Below are positions 10,406 to 18,495 of a stretch of 64,000 nt of DNA, in pieces. The notes beneath the pieces are model-generated. The model was not told where the DNA came from, made no database searches, and saw only the letters and a list, made by a program, of their open reading frames with translations. The stretch comes from RGIG4097 sp937885645 (lineage in GTDB: Bacteria; Bacillota; Clostridia; Christensenellales; CAG-917): the NCBI GenBank assembly GCA_937885645.1, contig CALABJ010000029.1, forward strand, positions 57,938 through 121,937, in the 5' to 3' direction. Each line of letters opens with the position of its first letter. The first letter of the stretch is position 1. The position numbers were made by a program, and so were the translations under genes.

Positions 10406-10730
10406 GCTTCACTCCTTGAAAAAAATTACCATTTGACTTCCCGAAAAAAAAATTTTTTGAAAATGAGTTTTCTTCGGAAAGAGTTGTGTTTTTTGTTGCT
10501 GTGCGCTATACTGATTGTGTTATTTATAACCCCCTACCCCCAAAAATCGAGATTTCAGGGGCAGGAAACCGCATAATCGGCGCATTTTCCTATTTTAGCA
10601 GTAATTTTCAAGGTTGTCAAGTGCGCGCGTAAAGTATTTTGCCTATTTTATAGGCTAAAAATGGGCGCGATAAACACCAGATTTTTCGGCAAAATAGGAC
10701 AAAAAAATCTTTCCAAATGGAGAAAATAAT
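10406..10730. other. Divergent rpoB-rqcP intergenic region
   Basis: This 325-nt gap holds the rpoB promoter and a leader of about 180 nt. The leader contains a GC-rich imperfect hairpin near 10530-10565 (CCCCTGAAA facing TTTTTGGGG) with no T-run after it, so attenuation is possible but not shown. Near 10640-10665 a short dyad (TTGCCTA, TAGGCTAA) lies upstream of rqcP. No further gene is visible, and no L10-type leader was recognised. Confidence 0.5.
10592..10620 (-). promoter_or_regulatory. Sigma-A promoter of rpoB-rpoC-metK
   Basis: On the minus strand TTGACA (10615-10620) is followed by a 17-base spacer and TAAAAT (10592-10597). Transcription would start near 10585, giving rpoB a leader of about 180 nt. 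Confidence 0.8.
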
Positions 10731-10973
10731 ATGAGAATCGACAAATTTTTGAAGGTTTCAAGAGTGATAAAACGTCGCTCAGTGGCGGCAGATGCCTGTG
10801 ACGGCGGTCGTATTGAAATAAACGGAAAAGTGGCAAAACCCTCAAAAGACGTCAAAATCGGCGACGTCGTCACCGTGTCTTTTGGCAACAACACCCTCCG
10901 TTTTGAGGTGCTTGACATCAATGAAAAACAAACAAAGCAATCGGCAGAAACAATGTATCGTGTCATAGAATGA
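10731..10973 (+). CDS. rqcP: RqcP-type S4-domain RNA-binding protein
   Basis: An 80-residue S4-domain protein of the RqcP (YabO, Hsp15-like) family. In the family it works with RqcH in bacterial ribosome quality control, stabilising tRNA on the 50S subunit during alanine tailing of stalled chains. The S4 fold fills residues 1-60: MRIDKFLKVSRVIKRRS, then GRIEINGK and KPSKDVKIGD with the typical spacing. Length and sequence resemble Bacillus RqcP closely. TGGAGAAAA precedes the ATG. It is transcribed alone, divergent from rpoB, and ends at a strong terminator. The usual neighbours of this gene (mazG, divIC) are not here. Confidence 0.88.
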   Translation: MRIDKFLKVSRVIKRRSVAADACDGGRIEINGKVAKPSKDVKIGDVVTVSFGNNTLRFEVLDINEKQTKQSAETMYRVIE

Positions 10974-11022
10974 CCGCAAAAACCTTGTTTTCCACCCACT
11001 TCCCCAAAAAATCCCAACAAAA

Positions 11023-11047
11023 AAACCGCCTAGATTGGCGGTTTTTC
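11023..11047. terminator. Bidirectional terminator between rqcP and a convergent membrane gene
   Basis: The stem AAACCGCC/GGCGGTTT with a 6-base loop has A-runs before and T-runs after, so it can end both rqcP (plus strand) and the gene at 11063 (minus strand). Confidence 0.85.
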
Positions 11048-11062
11048 TTTTGTCAAATTGTC

Positions 11063-11803
11063 TTACTCTGCCTGCACTTCGGGCACTTCTTCCAAAACCT
11101 CTGGGGCTTCTAATTGTGCCTTTGCTTGGCGAGCATAGTTTTTCTTTGCTTTGTCTGCCATTGCAAGCTCAACGGCAGCATAGATGAATATTATTGCATG
11201 AAGTAGCGTGAACGCAGCGTTTGCCACCATTGTTTCAACAAAGAAGGCCATTTTGTTGTCTCCCAACACAGCAAGTGCAAAGACCCCCTCGATAAATATA
11301 GCCACAGACACAGCCAACAATGTCGCTGTTGCGCCCACCGTTCTTTCCGTGCAATCATTGATGACGATTTTTGTCATTTTGTCTTGATCGTCATTTTTGA
11401 TATATATGTTGCGCATTGACACAACAACACTCAACTCGATAGCCCCATAAACGATTAAGGCAAGGCAAAAAATGCCTATAATCCAACTCATATAAACGAA
11501 GTTGACAATGGCAAGAATTGTAAAACTTGCAAGCAAAAATGAGCTGGCGCCTATTGATTTTGAGGATTCTCTCAGCAAAATCTCGTGTAAAGGAGCCGAT
11601 TCATCTGCAAGGATTTCTTTTTTGATTGCAACCGCCCTATCAAGTTTAATCGCTGCATATACAAGCAATGCCAATGCAAAGGCGACGTGCTGTATTGCTA
11701 CAAAAATCGCAAGAACAATCGCTACCACTGCCGAAAAAGCAACCAGTGTAGCATTGATTGCAATAGATTTTTCGCAATCTGAAAGGCTAACGTTAAATTT
11801 CAT
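11063..11803 (-). CDS. Triple-repeat membrane protein, family member A (unknown function)
   Basis: A 246-residue membrane protein that I do not recognise. Six hydrophobic helices can be seen, arranged as three copies of a two-helix unit. Each unit ends in a related motif followed by a charged stretch: LLVYAAIKL near residue 50, LIVYGAIEL near 122 and IFIYAAVEL near 212. The C terminus is a short acidic tail. AGGAG precedes the ATG. It has its own consensus promoter (11834-11862), and its last codons plus 24 downstream bases are nearly identical to those of the next gene, at 11933. It belongs to a local family of three (11063, 11933, 12766). Membrane location is well supported; the role is unknown. 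Confidence 0.75.
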   Translation of the reverse strand: MKFNVSLSDCEKSIAINATLVAFSAVVAIVLAIFVAIQHVAFALALLVYAAIKLDRAVAIKKEILADESAPLHEILLRESSKSIGASSFLLASFTILAIVNFVYMSWIIGIFCLALIVYGAIELSVVVSMRNIYIKNDDQDKMTKIVINDCTERTVGATATLLAVSVAIFIEGVFALAVLGDNKMAFFVETMVANAAFTLLHAIIFIYAAVELAMADKAKKNYARQAKAQLEAPEVLEEVPEVQAE

Positions 11804-11833
11804 AATTTGCTCCTAAGAATTTATTACAAATAA

Positions 11834-11862
11834 ATTATATTCTCACTTTTCCACACTGTCAA
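11834..11862 (-). promoter_or_regulatory. Consensus sigma-A promoter of membrane gene A
   Basis: TTGACA (11857-11862), a 17-base spacer and TATAAT (11834-11839) on the minus strand form a near-perfect promoter. The sequence just upstream (a GGGCGGA-type stretch, then an AT-rich tract) is copied in front of the family C gene at 13608-13665. Confidence 0.85.
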
Positions 11863-11932
11863 CAGATATATCTCCGCCCTAAATGGGTGTTTTTTTATTG
11901 AAATAAGGCGGTTTTTCTTTTGTCAAATTGTC

Positions 11933-12748
11933 TTACTCTGCCTGCTCTTCGGGTGTTTCTTGTGGTGTGTTTGCGGTCTTTATCGCGCGCAAGTCTTGAA
12001 CGTTGAAATCGCTCCCCTCTGCCTCGTTCTTTTCAATCAACGTTATGGCGAGTTTTGTGGTTGCATACAAAAGCACCACCACGCCAATCACCATAAGCCC
12101 AAGGAAAAACACAAAATCAGCAAGTTGTCCGTTGGTGGGTGACAGCCTTTTTGAATTCATAAACACCAAAAAAGCAAATGCACATACGTATCCTACACCT
12201 GCCATCATCAGGATGATGTTTGATGCCATTGAACGCTCATAGCACAGACCAAACCCTACTTTTGCTCGTTTTGTTGTGGTTTTTTTCACAAAAAGTTTGC
12301 GCTTGGACTCAACTTGGCTCAACTCAATTGCCATATAGATGAACATAATCAAAAAAATCGGTCCATCATATACGACGTATGCTCCGCCAAATAGGGTGAC
12401 AAGGCGGTAGATAATAAACGCCAGCATCAACACCAACACAAACGCACATCCGCCTGTTGTGTTTTTGAAACAAGTCGTGTATGTGTCAAAAGATGGGATC
12501 CCCTGCTCTTTGTTTTTGACAAGACTTGCTTTCATCTTGACCGCATTGCCTAGTTCTATTGCCATAAACACAAAAAGCCCACCATTGCCCACCAATGAAA
12601 TCAGGGGCAAAAAGCCTTTGTATCCGTAGGACGAGAAAACACAGCCCAAAATTATGTTGACCACAAAGATTGCCGCAAGACAAGTAACCGCAGTTGCCGT
12701 TGATGCCACCTTTGCAGTGCAAAGTGTCAATTTCTTTTCATACGTCAT
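11933..12748 (-). CDS. Triple-repeat membrane protein, family member B (unknown function)
   Basis: A 271-residue membrane protein related to its two neighbours. Three two-helix units end in LFVFMAIEL, MFIYMAIEL and VLLYATTKL, each followed by a charged cytosolic-looking stretch. The C terminus ends EEQAE, very like the EVQAE of family member A. I set the start at the ATG at 12746-12748 because GGAGG lies 7 bases upstream; an ATG 24 bases earlier would overlap the preceding gene and has no ribosome site. It probably shares a transcript with the gene at 12766. Function unknown. Confidence 0.75.
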   Translation of the reverse strand: MTYEKKLTLCTAKVASTATAVTCLAAIFVVNIILGCVFSSYGYKGFLPLISLVGNGGLFVFMAIELGNAVKMKASLVKNKEQGIPSFDTYTTCFKNTTGGCAFVLVLMLAFIIYRLVTLFGGAYVVYDGPIFLIMFIYMAIELSQVESKRKLFVKKTTTKRAKVGFGLCYERSMASNIILMMAGVGYVCAFAFLVFMNSKRLSPTNGQLADFVFFLGLMVIGVVVLLYATTKLAITLIEKNEAEGSDFNVQDLRAIKTANTPQETPEEQAE

Positions 12749-12765
12749 AGGCCCACCTCCTTTGT

Positions 12766-13575
12766 TTACCATTCTTCTTCGTCATCATCAAGGCATACCG
12801 CATCTTCTTCGTCAAAGTTTTCTGCCTCAAAACAGACTTTTTCGGTGTTGGCTTCGTGAAGTTTTACCACTCCAATCAAAAGGATACACACGCCCAAAGC
12901 CAAAATCATCCAGCAGAACATGTTATCCGCCACTCCTCGAACAAACCAGTCAACGCCGTATTTTCTTTCAAAGGTCAACGAATCTCCGTTCATTGCCGTA
13001 ATTGTTGTGAATGTGGCGGTGTATGCAATGCCTGCAATCATCAAAAAGATGCTTGCCCCCAATGAACGAGCAGTCCACAAACTAGGCTCAACACCATTTT
13101 CATCCGCCCTTTTCCCTGCATAAAGCCTTCTTTTGCCCTCTGCGTTGACAATTTCAATTGCCACGTAAATGATTGTCGCAATGAAAAATGGCATATCAAA
13201 AGGACCTGCCCCGTTCTTTATTGTGGCAAGACGATAAATGGTCAGTGCAAATAACATTGCCAGCAAAATAGAGTGAGAAATCAAAGTGGCTGTGGCGTCT
13301 TCGAGAAGTGTTGTTGTTTTAACGCCGTCTTCATCATTGCCCAGTGCAAGTCCTTTCTTCAACCTGATTTCCTTGACCAACTCAAAGGTGGCAAAAGCGA
13401 GGAATGCCACAAGAGCTATTGAAGGCACGACGAGCTCTTCAGCGTTTTCTGCATAGACAGGCAAGGCTGCAGCCAAAATGCAGTTTGCCAAAATGAAAAT
13501 TGCCGTGAGGGCAATCACTGCTGAATAGATGCCGATTTTTGCATCACTTAGTGACATTTTTTTGTCGAGCGTCAT
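12766..13575 (-). CDS. Triple-repeat membrane protein, family member C (unknown function)
   Basis: A 269-residue membrane protein, first gene of the pair 12766-11933. It has the same three two-helix units, more diverged: FATFELVKEIRLKKG, IIYVAIEIVNAEGKRR and LIGVVKLHEAN. Its acidic tail is longer (about 25 residues, ending DDDEEEW). GGAGG sits at normal spacing before the ATG. A consensus promoter lies at 13608-13636. Related sequence, order and promoter copies show the three genes came from local duplication. No enzyme motif was found; a membrane scaffold or sensor is possible, but that is a guess. Confidence 0.75.
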   Translation of the reverse strand: MTLDKKMSLSDAKIGIYSAVIALTAIFILANCILAAALPVYAENAEELVVPSIALVAFLAFATFELVKEIRLKKGLALGNDEDGVKTTTLLEDATATLISHSILLAMLFALTIYRLATIKNGAGPFDMPFFIATIIYVAIEIVNAEGKRRLYAGKRADENGVEPSLWTARSLGASIFLMIAGIAYTATFTTITAMNGDSLTFERKYGVDWFVRGVADNMFCWMILALGVCILLIGVVKLHEANTEKVCFEAENFDEEDAVCLDDDEEEW

Positions 13576-13607
13576 ACCTGCCTCCCTTTGTGTTGATTTA
13601 TAATTGC

Positions 13608-13636
13608 ATTATAAATTATAAGCCCCACCCTGTCAA
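13608..13636 (-). promoter_or_regulatory. Consensus sigma-A promoter of membrane genes C and B
   Basis: TTGACA (13631-13636), 17 bases and TATAAT (13608-13613) on the minus strand match the sigma-A consensus exactly. A second TATAAT overlaps at 13615-13620. The flanking sequence is shared with the promoter at 11834. Confidence 0.85.
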
Positions 13637-13700
13637 CATATATATTTCCGCCCAAAATGGGTGCTTTTCTTTTGAATTGGGGCGGTTTTAAGGTTTTGTC

Positions 13701-13729
13701 TTGACCTATCGGCAAGAAAAGTATATCCT
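13701..13729 (+). promoter_or_regulatory. Possible promoter of ispDF
   Basis: TTGACC (13701-13706), 17 bases and TATCCT (13724-13729). The predicted start point falls inside the ribosome binding site of ispDF, so either the leader is very short or the true promoter lies elsewhere. Confidence 0.45.
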
Positions 13730-13745
13730 ATCAGTAGGAGTTTTT

Positions 13746-14867
13746 ATGAAATCAGTCAACGTTATCATCGCTGCCGCAGGCGAAAGTCAACGCTACGGCA
13801 AGGAAAATAAGCTTTTTGCAAGATGTGGCAAGGGTTGTGTCCTCACCGAGGCTATCACCCCCTTTCTTGCATACGACGAAGTGACCAAAATCATCGTGGC
13901 AACCCACAACTCATACTTTGACGAGTTGGCATCTTGGATGAGCATTTTGCACCTTGACGAAGACCATCGCATCACCTTTGCAATAGGGGGAAACAGTCGC
14001 ACAGAAACCGTGAAAAACGCTATGCGCTCTCTCACTGACGACTGCACCCACGTCCTTGTCCACGATGGTGCAAGACCCTTTGTTTCAGGCGAACTAATCG
14101 GTCGAATTTTGTCATCACTTGACACCCACAAAGTGGCAGTGCCCCTTGTAAGTCTTGTTGACAACATTGCTCTCATAACAGATGGTGTCAAATCCGTTGA
14201 CCGCAATCACTATAGAGGCATACAAACCCCTATGGGGTTTGATAGGGCGGTTTTTGAAACCGCATATTCAAAAACAACCACCTCTGCCCTTGATGACCTT
14301 GCCACGATTCAGGGATTCTATCAAGGTGAAATTGCCCACGTTGAAGGTGACAAAAACAACCGCAAAATCACCCACAAAGGTGATATTGTCATGAATAGAG
14401 TTGGCTCAGGATATGACATCCACCGCCTTGAAAAGGGAGACGGAATCACCCTCTTTGGAGTGAAAATCCCCTGCCCTTACTCCCTTGTTGCCCACAGTGA
14501 CGGCGACGTGCCTATCCACGCAATTATGGATGCAATCCTGTCCGCCCTGGGTGAAAAGGACATCGGTCATCACTTCCCCGTTGACGACCCTAGATACGAC
14601 GACATTGACAGCATGCTCCTCCTTGACACCGTCATGGACATCTGCCACAAGAAAGGCTACAAGGTGGAAAATGTCACCGCAACCGTCATTGCAGAAAGTC
14701 CTAAACTTGCCCCATATATTAATGAAATGCGCGCCCGCACCTGCGCGCGCCTAGGCGTGCCTGTGGAGTGTGTTGGCATTGCCGCAACCACCAACGAGCA
14801 AGTGGGTGAAATCGGTGACGGCAAGGCTATTGCTGCCTACGCCACGGTGCTTCTCTCCTCATTGTAA
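13746..14867 (+). CDS. ispDF: Bifunctional IspD/IspF isoprenoid enzyme
   Basis: A fused enzyme of 373 residues for two non-consecutive steps of the MEP isoprenoid pathway. Residues 1-215 are IspD (2-C-methyl-D-erythritol 4-phosphate cytidylyltransferase), with IIAAAGESQRYG and VHDGARPF. Residues 216-373 are IspF (MEcPP synthase), with metal ligands D224, H226 and H258 in GYDIHR and DVPIHA, then AESPKLAPYI and TTNEQVGEIGDG. Most Firmicutes keep ispD and ispF separate. The ATG at 13746 has TAGGAG 5 bases upstream; an upstream in-frame TTG lies at the -35 hexamer and is rejected. Two terminators follow. It is a single-gene unit flanked by minus-strand genes. Confidence 0.95.
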   Translation: MKSVNVIIAAAGESQRYGKENKLFARCGKGCVLTEAITPFLAYDEVTKIIVATHNSYFDELASWMSILHLDEDHRITFAIGGNSRTETVKNAMRSLTDDCTHVLVHDGARPFVSGELIGRILSSLDTHKVAVPLVSLVDNIALITDGVKSVDRNHYRGIQTPMGFDRAVFETAYSKTTTSALDDLATIQGFYQGEIAHVEGDKNNRKITHKGDIVMNRVGSGYDIHRLEKGDGITLFGVKIPCPYSLVAHSDGDVPIHAIMDAILSALGEKDIGHHFPVDDPRYDDIDSMLLLDTVMDICHKKGYKVENVTATVIAESPKLAPYINEMRARTCARLGVPVECVGIAATTNEQVGEIGDGKAIAAYATVLLSSL

Positions 14868-14986
14868 TCAAAGGCAATTAAACAAGAGGACAACTGTCAA
14901 CAACACCAACAAAACAATTTATGCACCGAAACAGCACTCAGTTCAAGCACTAAAATATATCCGTTAAAACAACAACACAAATCAAA

Positions 14987-15008
14987 AAAACCGCCGAAAG
15001 GCGGTTTT
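14987..15008. terminator. Terminator after ispDF
   Basis: AAACCGCC, loop GAAA, GGCGGTTTT. A-runs and T-runs flank it on both sides, so it can serve both convergent genes. The 120 bases between the ispDF stop and this hairpin show nothing else. Confidence 0.85.
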
Positions 15009-15017
15009 ATTGTACGT

Positions 15018-15042
15018 AAAAAGCCACATAAAGTGGCTTTTT
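15018..15042. terminator. Second terminator between ispDF and the hydrolase gene
   Basis: AAAAAGCCAC, short loop, GTGGCTTTTT. It is symmetric and probably the main terminator of the minus-strand hydrolase at 15097. Confidence 0.8.
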
Positions 15043-15096
15043 CGCTTTATTTGTTCATTTTCAAGGATTGCTTTTGTGTCAATGCATCATCTCTTA

Positions 15097-15969
15097 TTAG
15101 CCGAAGAATGCTCTCACGTCTTCTGCAACCTTGTCGGGGCAATCCACCATAGGTGAGTGTCCGCAAGCGGTGTAAGGAATGAGTGTTGCCTTGTCACCAA
15201 GGGCGTTGTAGTTGTCCATAACCATATAGTTGGGCACAACGTTATCGTGGTCTGCCATTGTCAATGCAACAGGACACTTGATGTCCTTGATTGTGCCATC
15301 ACCCTTTCCGTAAGGGGTGTATTCATCGGACATATTGAGGTTTGCCAGTGCCCAGTCAAGGTCAACAATGTTGCGTTGCTTCATGGTTTCTGCCATCCAA
15401 CGTTCACTTTGTTCTCTTGTAGGCTTTTCAACTGTGTAAATGGTCATATCCCAAAGTGCGGTCATTGTGGGAGCATCACCCTTTGCCAACATATTGACAA
15501 CAGGTGCAACTTGAAGGGGGTCAGTTGCCATCTCTTCTTTGCTTGCGTAAGGCTCGCCAGTTGACTTGAAGTTTTCCTTTTTGAACACGGGATATCCCTT
15601 CAATCCTGCGCCTTCAATGTCAAAGAACTTTTTGACCTTTTCAGGATACTTTGCACAAAGTTTGAGGCCTACGCCACCGCCGTTTGACCAGCCAACAAGA
15701 TTGACTGCGCCAAGGTCAAGAGCATCAATAAATGCGCTGACGTCGTCTGCCAACTCTTCAAGGGTGTCAAAGCGGTTGTTGTATGATGAATCGCCAAAGC
15801 CACGAAGGTCAACTGCCACGCAACGATAGTAGTCTTTCAAGCGTTCAATGAGGGGCTCAAAGTGGATTGATGAGGACATATTGCCGTGGATCATAAGGAC
15901 GACGTCGCCCTTTCCGCAGTCAACGTATGCCAAAGTTTCTTTGCCGATTGAAATTGTTTTCTTTTCCAT
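15097..15969 (-). CDS. Alpha/beta hydrolase
   Basis: A 290-residue cytosolic alpha/beta-hydrolase-fold enzyme. The oxyanion-loop motif HGN is at residues 28-30, the nucleophile elbow GWSNGG carries S95, the likely acid is an Asp in MADHDNVVP, and the catalytic histidine is H271 in CGHSP. A cap region lies between residues 125 and 220. The substrate cannot be read from sequence; esterase, lipase or thioesterase roles are all possible. AGGAG precedes the ATG. It follows a second hydrolase (16026) on the same strand, with 56 bases between, so the two may form an operon downstream of the CoA-transferase region. Confidence 0.85.
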   Translation of the reverse strand: MEKKTISIGKETLAYVDCGKGDVVLMIHGNMSSSIHFEPLIERLKDYYRCVAVDLRGFGDSSYNNRFDTLEELADDVSAFIDALDLGAVNLVGWSNGGGVGLKLCAKYPEKVKKFFDIEGAGLKGYPVFKKENFKSTGEPYASKEEMATDPLQVAPVVNMLAKGDAPTMTALWDMTIYTVEKPTREQSERWMAETMKQRNIVDLDWALANLNMSDEYTPYGKGDGTIKDIKCPVALTMADHDNVVPNYMVMDNYNALGDKATLIPYTACGHSPMVDCPDKVAEDVRAFFG

Positions 15970-16025
15970 AATTTTCTCCTATTTAGGATAATATTGTTTT
16001 TGTTGTGTTTCCCTTTCCACCAATT

Positions 16026-16847
16026 TTACACGTTGATGCCGTCATCGTCAAGATTGATGAATCCGAGGGTGAGGGCTGCGTAGGCAGAGGGGCTTTCATA
16101 CATGCTTGCGTGTCCGCTTCCGTTGATGGTCACGTATGAGCTATTTTTGATGTGTTGATGAAGTATGATTTGCTCGGTGGGAGGCACGAGGACGTCTTCA
16201 CTTGCAGAGATGACAAGTGTAGGACAGGTGATTTCGTGGAGTCTGTCCACATAGTCGTAATCCCTTGAACTGTCTGTGAGGCGGATAAGTGCTTCAAGGA
16301 CGTCTTCGCGGGAGAAGTATGCCTTCAAGGTCTTTTCTCTGCCGTCCATCCAGTCTGCTCTCTTTTCAAAGAATTCGGTGGAGTAAATCACGGGGATTGT
16401 GGTGAGATAGTAGGCAAAGCCGTCTTTGTGTTTTGCCACTTCATTCCAGCCGTCACCGATTTTTCTAAGCCAACTTGAGGTGCGACCTGCGGTGTTGGCA
16501 AGGACAAGACGGCGCACTCTGTCGGGGTGCTCCACTGCGTATTGCACTGCGATTTCACCGCCGTAGGAAATGCCCATGACGTTGACCTTGTCGTAAGGAA
16601 GCACGTCCACAAGAGCATCCACAAGACGCACTTGAATTGAGTGGTCATAGCTTTCAGTCATACGATCGCTTCTGCCTTGGTCAAGGAAGTCCACAAGGAT
16701 GAGAACGTTGTTTTTTGAGAAGTCCTTGATGAAAGGTTTCCAAGAGAGGGTTGACATCATGATGCCGTTGAGCACCACAAGGGGCTCTCCCTTTTCACCG
16801 TGGATTTCGTAATATACCTTTTTGCCTTCAAATACAAATTCTGCCAT
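16026..16847 (-). CDS. Alpha/beta hydrolase
   Basis: A 273-residue alpha/beta hydrolase, not a close copy of the one at 15097. The nucleophile elbow GISYGG carries S94, an acid candidate is the Asp of SASEDVLVPP, and H246 lies in GSGHAS. The lid region around residues 125-190 is rich in aromatic residues. Its ribosome site is weak. A strong hairpin terminator just upstream (16891-16939) cuts it off from the CoA-transferase gene, so it needs its own promoter, which I could not identify with confidence. Substrate unknown. Confidence 0.85.
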   Translation of the reverse strand: MAEFVFEGKKVYYEIHGEKGEPLVVLNGIMMSTLSWKPFIKDFSKNNVLILVDFLDQGRSDRMTESYDHSIQVRLVDALVDVLPYDKVNVMGISYGGEIAVQYAVEHPDRVRRLVLANTAGRTSSWLRKIGDGWNEVAKHKDGFAYYLTTIPVIYSTEFFEKRADWMDGREKTLKAYFSREDVLEALIRLTDSSRDYDYVDRLHEITCPTLVISASEDVLVPPTEQIILHQHIKNSSYVTINGSGHASMYESPSAYAALTLGFINLDDDGINV

Positions 16848-16890
16848 AATTCACTTTTGGCGGACAGCCATTATATCTTTGTAAATTTGC

Positions 16891-16939
16891 AAAAACCGTA
16901 GTTTAATTCGCTTTTTTGTCTAGATAAACTGCGGTTTTT
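16891..16939 (-). terminator. Terminator after the CoA-transferase gene
   Basis: A 15-bp stem with one wobble pair: TAAACTGCGGTTTTT at the 3' side in plus orientation faces AAAAACCGTAGTTTA, with a 19-base loop. It lies directly after the CoA-transferase stop codon and has T-runs on both sides. Confidence 0.7.
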
Positions 16940-16948
16940 GTGGTTTTA

Positions 16949-18253
16949 TTATTTGCCGATGATGCCGAGGCGGACTGCTTCTTCTCTAAGTCCCTCTCTG
17001 AATTTGGGGTGTGCAACAGAGATGATACGTTCAACTCTTTCCTTGATGCTTGTGCCACGGAGTGCAACACAACCATATTCTGTGACAAGATAGTCAACGT
17101 CGTTTCTTGACAAGGACACTGCTGCGCCGGGCTTCAATTGACAGACGATTTTTGAGGTTTCTTCTCTTTCACCGGTGACAGGATTCTTGACCATTGCGGT
17201 TGAATACAGTGCGATGATTGAACGACCATTTCTTGACTTTTGTGCGCCCACTGCTGTGTCTGATTGACCGCCTGTGCCTGAGAATTGTTTTGAACCAATG
17301 CTTTCTGAACAGCATTGTCCAGTGAGGTCAACTTCGATTGTTGTGTTGATGGACACTTGATTGTCGTTTTGCATGATGACGTAGGGGTCGTTGACGTAGC
17401 CACCGTCAAGGATTGCCACTGAGGGGTTGTCGTCGATATAGTCGTAAAGTTCCTTGGGTCCCATTGCAAATGCTGCAACCATCTTGCCAACGTGAGTTTG
17501 TTTGCACTTGCCCGTGATGACCCCTGCCTTTGCCAACTTCACCATACCGCTTGTGAGCATTTCGGTGTGGATGCCAAGGTCTTTCTTGTCCATAAGGCTT
17601 GCAGCAACTGCGTTGGGGATTCCGCCAATGCCAAGTTGGATGCAGTCGCCGTCATTGATCATGCCTGCAATGATTTTGCCGATGGCAAGGTCCTTTTCGT
17701 TGGGCTCTGCGTCTGCAAGTTCAGGCATAGGATAATCCACTTCCACAACGTAGTCCACGTCGTCAAGGTGAAGTTGCACGTCACCAAAGGTTCTGGGTGC
17801 GTTGGGATTGATTTCAAGGATGACTGTCTTTGCTGCCTTGATCATCTTCATTTCATAGGTGTTTGAAGTGGACAGTGACACGTAGCCGTGTTTGTCAGGC
17901 ATTGATGCGATGCCCACGTAGATGTCGGGGGTGCGATAGCAAAGACGCTTTGTTGCTGCAAGGTGCAGGTGGTTGGGGATGAAAGACACGTTGCCGTTGG
18001 CTTGTGCTTTTCTGAGCAAAGGTGTATAGAACCAACCCTCTGTCGTGAATGAATCCTTATAGGCAGGATTTGCGATAAATTCGTATGCGCCCATAGGCAA
18101 GCAGTTGGACACCATGACGTCCTTGACTCTGTCTGCGATGGTGTGCAGATTGGTCATAAATTCTCTGCCTTCTGCTGCGCCAAGACCTGTGACGATATAA
18201 TCTCCGCTCTTGACCAGGTCAAGTGCTTCGTTGATACTCACGTATTTTGCCAT
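16949..18253 (-). CDS. Acyl-CoA:carboxylate CoA-transferase (butyryl-CoA/4-hydroxybutyrate type)
   Basis: A 434-residue member of the acetyl-CoA hydrolase/transferase family that includes butyryl-CoA:acetate CoA-transferase and 4-hydroxybutyrate CoA-transferase. Visible marks are GIGGIPNAV (residues 208-216), the probable catalytic glutamate E231 in HTEM (the family forms a glutamyl-CoA intermediate there), and SGTGGQSD near residue 326. In this setting it would move CoA from butyryl-CoA or a similar acid to acetate. Substrate choice cannot be fixed by eye. AAGGAG precedes the ATG. It lies downstream of the liv genes but is separated from livJ by 242 bases containing hairpins and a perfect palindrome. 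Confidence 0.85.
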   Translation of the reverse strand: MAKYVSINEALDLVKSGDYIVTGLGAAEGREFMTNLHTIADRVKDVMVSNCLPMGAYEFIANPAYKDSFTTEGWFYTPLLRKAQANGNVSFIPNHLHLAATKRLCYRTPDIYVGIASMPDKHGYVSLSTSNTYEMKMIKAAKTVILEINPNAPRTFGDVQLHLDDVDYVVEVDYPMPELADAEPNEKDLAIGKIIAGMINDGDCIQLGIGGIPNAVAASLMDKKDLGIHTEMLTSGMVKLAKAGVITGKCKQTHVGKMVAAFAMGPKELYDYIDDNPSVAILDGGYVNDPYVIMQNDNQVSINTTIEVDLTGQCCSESIGSKQFSGTGGQSDTAVGAQKSRNGRSIIALYSTAMVKNPVTGEREETSKIVCQLKPGAAVSLSRNDVDYLVTEYGCVALRGTSIKERVERIISVAHPKFREGLREEAVRLGIIGK

Positions 18254-18389
18254 AATTTATCTCCTTATTCGCTTTCGCGTTCTATTCTGTTTTGCGTCGC
18301 CGTGAAACACATATCACTTTGACGCATATGGTGGCAGACACACTGCTATGAATCAAAACAATCGTCCACTGCCCCAAAGGGGCAGGGAC

Positions 18390-18409
18390 TTGTTTAAGCG
18401 CTTAAACAA
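18390..18409. promoter_or_regulatory. Perfect 20-bp palindrome, candidate operator
   Basis: TTGTTTAAGCGCTTAAACAA is a perfect inverted repeat upstream of the CoA-transferase gene. A central CG inside AAGCGCTT is typical of LacI-family operators; it does not fit the CcpA cre consensus well. A 7-bp hairpin (CTGCCCC AAA GGGGCAG, 18369-18385) adjoins it. No matching regulator gene is in the window. Confidence 0.55.
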
Positions 18410-18458
18410 AGCATCTTTTTGTGAGAATTATGTTTGAACTTAAACTTATTTCTTGTCA

Positions 18459-18492
18459 CATTGCCCCACAAATGTGGGGCAATGCTTTTTTT
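18459..18492 (+). terminator. Terminator-like hairpin pointing against the local genes
   Basis: A 12-bp perfect stem (CATTGCCCCACA with TGTGGGGCAATG) is followed by C and seven T on the plus strand, where no gene precedes it. On the minus strand, after livJ, the same hairpin has no T-run. It may stabilise the 3' end of livJ mRNA or stop antisense transcription. Confidence 0.55.
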
Positions 18493-18495
18493 AAA

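Larger units (their letters stand above)
18254..18495. other. Dyad-rich intergenic region between livJ and the CoA-transferase gene
   Basis: This region has no gene. It holds three inverted repeats (18369-18385, 18390-18409, 18459-18484) and a good AAGGAG ribosome site for the CoA-transferase. I could not find a clear sigma-A promoter for that gene in it. Confidence 0.5.
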
